A DNA stretch of 64,000 bases from Bacilli bacterium (GTDB lineage Bacteria; Bacillota_I; Bacilli_A; RF39; UBA660): contig CAAGEE010000004.1 of NCBI GenBank assembly GCA_900768815.1, positions 124,001 through 188,000 on the forward strand, read 5' to 3'. This document shows positions 55,929 to 64,000 of the stretch, one piece after another (the stretch's first letter is position 1; each line of letters opens with the position of its first letter). Under the pieces are notes generated by a model. The model ran no database searches. It was not told where the DNA came from and worked only from the letters and a program-made list of their open reading frames with translations. The position numbers and the translations under genes are program-made.

Positions 55929-56219
55929 ATGGCTGTAAAGGAAAAAGATAAGTCTATTAAGAAAAATGCAGTTGAAAAAAAGAATAAAAAAGAAGTTAAA
56001 TCTACTAATAATAAAGATTCTGGAAAGAGACAAAGTCTTTGGGTAAGATTTAGAATATTTTGCCATGGTGTTAAGAGTGAAACTTCTAGAGTTCATTGGC
56101 CTAACAAAAAAGATATGGTTAAATATTCTATTGCAACTATTGTATTTATTGTTTTTTGTTCACTATTCTTTTATTTAATTGAGATTATTTTTGCTCTAAT
56201 TCAATCATTAGTAAAGTAG
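55929..56219 (+). CDS. secE: SecE preprotein translocase subunit
   Basis: The 96-residue protein has a Lys-rich N-terminus, the conserved GVKSETSRVHWPNKKDM amphipathic stretch and one membrane helix (about 66-92). It is the single-span Gram-positive SecE with a longer than usual charged N-terminus. It clamps SecY in the translocon. nusG follows 9 bases later, as in nearly all bacteria; rpmG is missing upstream. Confidence 0.95.
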   Translation: MAVKEKDKSIKKNAVEKKNKKEVKSTNNKDSGKRQSLWVRFRIFCHGVKSETSRVHWPNKKDMVKYSIATIVFIVFCSLFFYLIEIIFALIQSLVK

Positions 56220-56228
56220 GAGGTAATT

Positions 56229-56762
56229 ATGGATAAACAATGGTATGTAGTTAATACTTATTCTGGTCATGAGAATAAAGTAAAAGAAAAACTTGAAATG
56301 CGTGCTGAATCTATGGATATGCAAGATTATATTTTTAGAGTTGTAATTCCAGAAGAGAAAGTTGTTGAAGTTAAAGATGGTGTAACTAAGGAAAAAGTTA
56401 AAAAGATGTTTCCTGGTTATATATTAGTTGAAATGGTTATGACAGATGAGGCTTGGTATGTTGTGCGTAATACTCCTGGGGTTACTGGTTTCATTGGATC
56501 ATCTGGTAAAGGTGCTAAACCTACACCATTACAACCTTATGAAGTTGATAAAATATTAGGTAATATGGGCATTAGTAGACTTGATGTTGATAAAGAACTT
56601 ACCGAAGGTACTAAGGTTAAGATTATATCTGGACCTTTCAATGGTATGTTCGGTAAGGTTGATTCTGTTGACCTTCAAACTCAAAAAGTTATGTTACTTG
56701 TTGATTTGTTTGGACAAGAAACTTCTGTTGAAGTTGAGTTGGGTCAAATAGAAAAAGCATAA
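56229..56762 (+). CDS. nusG: NusG transcription factor
   Basis: The 177-residue protein has the NGN domain (WYVVNTYSGHENKVKEKLE, FPGYILVEMVM, VRNTPGVTGFIG) and a C-terminal KOW domain (GTKVKIISGPFNGMFGKV). It binds RNA polymerase and influences pausing and translation coupling. AGGAGG precedes the ATG. The length is normal. Confidence 0.97.
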   Translation: MDKQWYVVNTYSGHENKVKEKLEMRAESMDMQDYIFRVVIPEEKVVEVKDGVTKEKVKKMFPGYILVEMVMTDEAWYVVRNTPGVTGFIGSSGKGAKPTPLQPYEVDKILGNMGISRLDVDKELTEGTKVKIISGPFNGMFGKVDSVDLQTQKVMLLVDLFGQETSVEVELGQIEKA

Positions 56763-56767
56763 AGTGC

Positions 56768-56915
56768 TTGAAATATATAAGACTTTGTGTTATTATTTAG
56801 GGGCTATATTTAATTTAATATAGATTTAGTGGGAAGCATGGTTTGCATTTATTAAGCGGGAATCAAGCTATTTGGACCACTCGCGAAAACTAAAAATTTA
56901 TAGGAGGTGTTTTTC
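56768..56915 (+). promoter_or_regulatory. promoter and structured leader of rplK-rplA
   Basis: TTGAAA and TATTAT are 17 bases apart (56768-56796), so a leader of about 100 bases precedes rplK. Within it CTATATT pairs with AATATAG, and AGTGG (56828-56832) pairs with CCACT (56877-56881), enclosing a GC-richer core. It is probably a ribosomal-protein leader for L11/L1 autoregulation; the bound protein is not evident from sequence alone. Confidence 0.55.
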
Positions 56916-57347
56916 GTGGCAAAGGAAGCAATAAGAAAAATAAAATTACAAATTCCAGCAGGAAAAGCTACACCAGCTCCACCAGTAGGAACTGTTTTAG
57001 GTCCAGCAGGAATCAATCTTCAAGATTTTTGTACTAAGTATAATGACGCTACAAGAGAAAAAATGGGTGACATTTTACCAGTAGAAATTTCTGTTTATGA
57101 TGATAGAAGTTTTGATTTTGTAATTAAAACTCCACCAGCTAGTTTCTTATTAAAGAAATATGCAAAGGTTAATAAGGGAGCTGTTAAGGCTTCAAAAGAA
57201 GTTGTTGGTACTATTACTGAAGCTCAATTAAGAGAAATAGCAGAAATTAAGTTGCCTGACTTAAATGCATATTCTGTTGAAGAAGCTATGAAGATTGTAG
57301 CTGGTACAGCTAAAAACATGGGAATTGCTGTTGAAGGTCAAGAGTAA
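56916..57347 (+). CDS. rplK: 50S ribosomal protein L11
   Basis: The 143-residue protein has [24 protein letters not shown] and the Pro-rich linker typical of L11. The start is GTG at 56916, 8 bases after AGGAGG. L11 forms the GTPase-associated centre with L10 and L7/L12, encoded just downstream. Confidence 0.97.
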   Translation: MAKEAIRKIKLQIPAGKATPAPPVGTVLGPAGINLQDFCTKYNDATREKMGDILPVEISVYDDRSFDFVIKTPPASFLLKKYAKVNKGAVKASKEVVGTITEAQLREIAEIKLPDLNAYSVEEAMKIVAGTAKNMGIAVEGQE

Positions 57348-57360
57348 TTCTAGTAATTAA

Positions 57361-57428
57361 ACATATAGGTTTAACCTATGTGGAAGGAATTAGATAATAA
57401 ATAAATCCGCTTTTACCACATAAGGAGG
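57361..57428 (+). promoter_or_regulatory. mutually exclusive hairpins upstream of rplA
   Basis: AGGTT-AACCT with ACATA/ATGT forms one hairpin at 57361-57381. TATGTGG at 57377-57383 can instead pair with CCACATA at 57416-57422, which directly abuts the AAGGAGG ribosome site of rplA. The shared TATGT means only one helix can form. Confidence 0.5.
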
Positions 57429-57435
57429 AAAGAAA

Positions 57436-58131
57436 ATGAAAAGAAGAAGTAAGAAATATACTGAAGCTCTTTCAAAAATAGAAAAGAATAAAGTATACAC
57501 TAAAGAAGAAGCTATTAAGTTAGTTAAAGAAACATCTACTAGTTCATTTGATGGATCTGTTGAAGTTGCTATGAGATTAAATCTTGATACTAAGAAAGCA
57601 GAACAACAATTAAGAGGTGCAATCGTACTTCCTAAGGGAACTGGTAAGACTAAGAAAGTATTAGTAATTGCTAAAGGTGATAAGGCTAACCAAGCAAGAG
57701 AAGCTGGTGCTGACTATGTTGGCGACGTAGATATGCTTGAAAAGATTGAAAAAGAAAATTGGTTTGATTTCGATACTATGATTGCTACACCTGATATGAT
57801 GCCATTACTTGGTAAATTAGGTAAGGTTTTAGGACCTAAAGGTTTAATGCCAAACCCTAAGACTGGTACAGTTACTATGGACGTTACTAAAGCTGTTGAA
57901 GAAGTAAAGGCTGGACGTGTTGAATATAGAACTGATAGTTATGGTAATATTCATGGTATTATTGGTAAAGTATCTTTCTCAGATGAAGACTTACTTGCTA
58001 ACTTAAATGCATTTGTTACACACATAATTAAATTAAGACCTGCAACAGTTAAAGGTGATTATGTTAAGAACATTTCTGTAGCTTCTACAATGGGTCCTGG
58101 AATTAAAGTTGAAAATAGCTTTGACAAATAG
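57436..58131 (+). CDS. rplA: 50S ribosomal protein L1
   Basis: The 231-residue protein has [22 protein letters not shown] and the [18 protein letters not shown] signature of L1. It forms the L1 stalk near the E site and represses its own operon in many bacteria. AAGGAGG precedes the ATG. Its last codons contain the -35 of the rplJ promoter. Confidence 0.97.
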   Translation: MKRRSKKYTEALSKIEKNKVYTKEEAIKLVKETSTSSFDGSVEVAMRLNLDTKKAEQQLRGAIVLPKGTGKTKKVLVIAKGDKANQAREAGADYVGDVDMLEKIEKENWFDFDTMIATPDMMPLLGKLGKVLGPKGLMPNPKTGTVTMDVTKAVEEVKAGRVEYRTDSYGNIHGIIGKVSFSDEDLLANLNAFVTHIIKLRPATVKGDYVKNISVASTMGPGIKVENSFDK

Positions 58132-58149
58132 GATTTAATAAGTTATAAT
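58121..58149 (+). promoter_or_regulatory. perfect consensus promoter of rplJ-rplL
   Basis: TTGACA and TATAAT, both perfect, are exactly 17 bases apart. The -35 overlaps the end of rplA. Confidence 0.85.
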
Positions 58150-58155
58150 AAAGAC

Positions 58156-58260
58156 AATTTGTTGGTGCCATAGACAGTAGGTGTTGATGTAAATCCTACC
58201 GAGGACTTTAGTTAGTATGAAAAGTTTCTTGACAGTCTATGTTTAAGAAACTTTTTTATG
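58156..58260 (+). promoter_or_regulatory. L10 leader with attenuator
   Basis: This matches the Firmicutes L10 leader: CCATAGACAGTAGGTG, then ATCCTACCGAGG, then a terminator hairpin (AAGTTTCTT with AAGAAACTT, 58222-58253) and a T-run. CATAGAC (58169-58175) can pair with GTCTATG (58235-58241), which lies in the terminator loop, giving alternative folds. L10-L12 binding to the leader would favour termination. Confidence 0.85.
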
Positions 58261-58292
58261 GCATCCTTACATAAATAATGAGGAGGTGTTTT

Positions 58293-58784
58293 ATGGCAAG
58301 TGAAGCAATCTTAAAGCAAAAACAAGGTGTAATTGATGAGATTAAAGATCGTATTCAAGGAGCTACTACTATAGTTTTATTCGATTATCGTGGTATGACT
58401 GATAGTGAAGCTAAAGAATTACGTATCAAATTAAGAGAATCTAATTCTGATTACAAAATTTATAAGAATACTTTAATGTCTCGTGCCTTTAATGATTTAG
58501 GTATTGACTTAAATGATTCTTTAAATGGACCTAGTGCTTTTGCATTTGGTACAGATCAAATAGCACCAATTAAGATTTTATCTGATTTTGCTAAAAGTCA
58601 TCCAGCATTAGTTTTAAAAGTAGGGATTGTAGATGGAGAGAAAGCTGATCAAGCTAAGTTAGCAGAATATGCTACTATACCATCAAGAGAAGGTCTACTT
58701 ACTATGCTTGCTGGTGGTATGATGGGTATCGCAAGAGACTTATCAATCTGCTTAGACTTATATAGTCAACAAAAAGAAGATTAA
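58293..58784 (+). CDS. rplJ: 50S ribosomal protein L10
   Basis: The 163-residue protein (MASEAILKQKQGVIDEI, then FDYRGMTDSEAKELR) is L10, with a C-terminal helix for L7/L12 dimers. The ATG at 58293 follows GAGGAGGTG. It carries the stalk and controls its own operon through the leader upstream. Confidence 0.97.
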   Translation: MASEAILKQKQGVIDEIKDRIQGATTIVLFDYRGMTDSEAKELRIKLRESNSDYKIYKNTLMSRAFNDLGIDLNDSLNGPSAFAFGTDQIAPIKILSDFAKSHPALVLKVGIVDGEKADQAKLAEYATIPSREGLLTMLAGGMMGIARDLSICLDLYSQQKED

Positions 58785-58821
58785 TTAAAAAATAAAATAT
58801 AATTATAGGAGGAATAGGAAA

Positions 58822-59190
58822 ATGGCTAAATTAACAAGAGACGAATTTATCAGTAGTTTAAAAGAAATGAATTTATTAGAAATTAAGGAATTAGTAGATG
58901 CAATGAAGGAAGAATTTGGTGTAGATCCAAGTGCTGTTGCTGTTGCTGCACCAGCTGCTGGAGCTACTGCTGATGAAGGCCCAAGCACAGTTACTGTTTC
59001 AATAGCTGATGCTGGAGCTGCTAAAGTTGCAGTTATTAAAGTTGTTAAAGAAATTACTGGTTTAGGATTAAAAGAGTCTAAAGATATCGTTGATTCAAAC
59101 GGTGTTGTTAAAGAAAATATTGCTAAAGCTGAAGCTGATGAAATTAAAGCTAAATTAGAAGAAGCTGGAGCTACTGTAGAAGTTAAATAA
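58822..59190 (+). CDS. rplL: 50S ribosomal protein L7/L12
   Basis: The 122-residue protein has the N-terminal dimer domain ([18 protein letters not shown]), an Ala-rich hinge and the C-terminal domain ([24 protein letters not shown]). It recruits translational GTPases. AGGAGG precedes the ATG. The terminator hairpin overlaps the stop codon. Confidence 0.97.
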   Translation: MAKLTRDEFISSLKEMNLLEIKELVDAMKEEFGVDPSAVAVAAPAAGATADEGPSTVTVSIADAGAAKVAVIKVVKEITGLGLKESKDIVDSNGVVKENIAKAEADEIKAKLEEAGATVEVK

Positions 59191-59207
59191 TTAACTTCTC
59201 TTTTTTT
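59178..59207 (+). terminator. terminator of rplJ-rplL
   Basis: AGAAGTTAA and TTAACTTCT form a perfect 9-bp stem around ATAA, with a T-run. The loop holds the stop codon. Confidence 0.85.
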
Positions 59208-59238
59208 GTAAAATTTTGTAAAAAATATTAAAAAATGT

Positions 59239-59267
59239 TTGACATATATTTTGTTTTGTTGTAATAT
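59239..59267 (+). promoter_or_regulatory. promoter of the YbxB-type gene
   Basis: A perfect TTGACA is followed after 17 bases by TAATAT, between the rplL terminator and a second hairpin. Confidence 0.6.
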
Positions 59268-59274
59268 ATGTTTC

Positions 59275-59325
59275 GAAAGGAAGAAAACTGATATTTTTAT
59301 AATGGTTTTCTTCTTTCTTTTTTTT
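59275..59325 (+). terminator. attenuator-like terminator in the YbxB leader
   Basis: GAAAGGAAGAAAAC pairs with GTTTTCTTCTTTC over about 12 bp around a 16-base loop, followed by a T-run. It lies between the dedicated promoter and the ribosome site of the next gene. Confidence 0.65.
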
Positions 59326-59338
59326 AAGGAGATTAAAA

Positions 59339-59923
59339 ATGGGACAATATTTTACTAACGAGAAATTACCTAGTAATGTTCGAAAGACTGAATGCTTTGT
59401 ACTAGGACATAAGTTTACATTTTTAACTGATAATGGTGTTTTTTCAAAAGACGGTTTGGATTTTGGCAGTAGACTTCTTCTTGAGACAATCCCGCTTGGA
59501 GAGGTTGGAGGCAAAATTCTTGATATGGGTTGCGGTTATGGAGTTTTTGGCGTTGTTATAGGTAAACTTACGGGAGCACATGTTGATATGGTTGATGTTA
59601 ACTTACGTGCTATGCATCTGGCTGTTAGAAACGCAAAGGAAAATGGTGTTTCTAATGTAGATGTTTTTGAAAGTAATGTTTATGAAAATGTTAAATCAAA
59701 ATACTCTACTATAGTTACTAATCCTCCGATAAGGGCTGGTAAAAAGATAGTCTATGATATAGTGATGAATGCAAAGAATCACTTAGAAAAAGATGGAAAG
59801 CTTTTTGTGGTTATTCGTAAAGAGCAGGGAGCAAAATCGCTAATTATCGACTTAAAAAAAATATACAATGTTGATATATTGGAAAAGAGTAAAGGATTTT
59901 TTATAATTAAATGCAGTTTGTAA
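59339..59923 (+). CDS. YbxB-type (RsmC-like) class I methyltransferase
   Basis: The 194-residue protein has the SAM motif ILDMGCGYGVFGVVIG and an NPPIRAGK motif as in the RsmC/RlmG group of guanine-N2 rRNA methyltransferases. YbxB occupies the same place between rplL and rpoB in Bacillus. The rRNA target is inferred. AAGGAG lies 7 bases before the ATG. Confidence 0.92.
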   Translation: MGQYFTNEKLPSNVRKTECFVLGHKFTFLTDNGVFSKDGLDFGSRLLLETIPLGEVGGKILDMGCGYGVFGVVIGKLTGAHVDMVDVNLRAMHLAVRNAKENGVSNVDVFESNVYENVKSKYSTIVTNPPIRAGKKIVYDIVMNAKNHLEKDGKLFVVIRKEQGAKSLIIDLKKIYNVDILEKSKGFFIIKCSL

Positions 59924-59952
59924 TTGACAAGTTATTATCTTCAGTAGATAAT
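59924..59952 (+). promoter_or_regulatory. promoter of rpoB-rpoC
   Basis: TTGACA and GATAAT are 17 bases apart, followed by a leader of about 60 bases. Confidence 0.75.
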
Positions 59953-60019
59953 ATAGGTTACTGACTTTGTTTTAATAACAAAAATCTATCAGAAAAAATA
60001 TTGTGTGGGGTGAAAAAGA

Positions 60020-64000
<3,981 letters not shown>

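Noticed and set aside
59191..59514. Minus-strand open frame opposite the YbxB leader
   Set aside because: It covers the promoter and attenuator, lies antisense to a conserved gene and has no protein-like composition.

Overview
The window is the replication-origin region of a low-GC, spore-former-type Bacilli chromosome. Gene order follows the Bacillus origin map closely. TGA is used as a stop, so the genetic code is standard. Several genes tie it to the Mollicutes-like edge of Bacilli, such as uncultured gut lineages: very AT-rich DNA and an Asn at the RpoB position that is His526 in E. coli. That placement is an inference from gene order and residues, not from any search.

Layout. Left of the origin (1-5453), the minus strand carries mnmG (cut by the edge), mnmE, jag, yidC, rnpA and rpmH. 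One head-on plus-strand gene encodes a small Cys-rich protein. oriC (about 5514-5868) has clustered DnaA boxes and an AT-rich stretch, with more boxes between dnaA and dnaN. Every gene to the right is on the plus strand, co-directional with the fork: dnaA, dnaN, a ComK-family gene (where Bacillus has yaaA), recF, gyrB, gyrA.

Between gyrA and the SRP RNA gene lies about 1.5 kb without genes. It holds six ParB-binding parS sites largely alternating with five Noc-binding (NBS) palindromes; a sixth NBS lies inside dnaX. This is the most striking feature of the window: an apparent chromosome-segregation and nucleoid-occlusion array next to the origin.

From 16.4 to 31.4 kb there are replication, repair and RNA-modification genes (tadA, dnaX, ybaB, recR, bofA-like, holB, ricT, trmN6-like, rsmI, pth, mfd, spoVT), then metG behind a Met T-box, and tatD. 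From 31.4 to 36.5 kb is an accessory block: three paralogous membrane-anchored exported proteins with a SipW-type signal peptidase, rsmA, an Asn-rich membrane protein and a five-LysM protein. From 36.5 to 40.2 kb is a sporulation block: a SleC-type cortex-lytic enzyme split into two overlapping genes, yabG (the protease known to process SleC in Clostridioides difficile), veg, spoVG, yabP and yabQ. These genes, with spoVT and bofA, suggest a spore former or a recent descendant.

From 40.3 kb come divIC, tilS, ftsH (with an extra C-terminal SAP/Rho_N-like tail), mscL, dusB, an RDD protein, lysS, a YfcC-like transporter with a Lys/Ser-rich loop, clpC, cysS, mrnC, rlmB, sigH, a tail-anchored protein resembling a kinase C-lobe, secE, nusG, rplK, rplA, rplJ, rplL, a YbxB-type methyltransferase, rpoB and the start of rpoC. 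Leader RNAs and attenuators precede several of these, including an L10 leader. I see no mobile element, CRISPR array, rRNA or tRNA gene.
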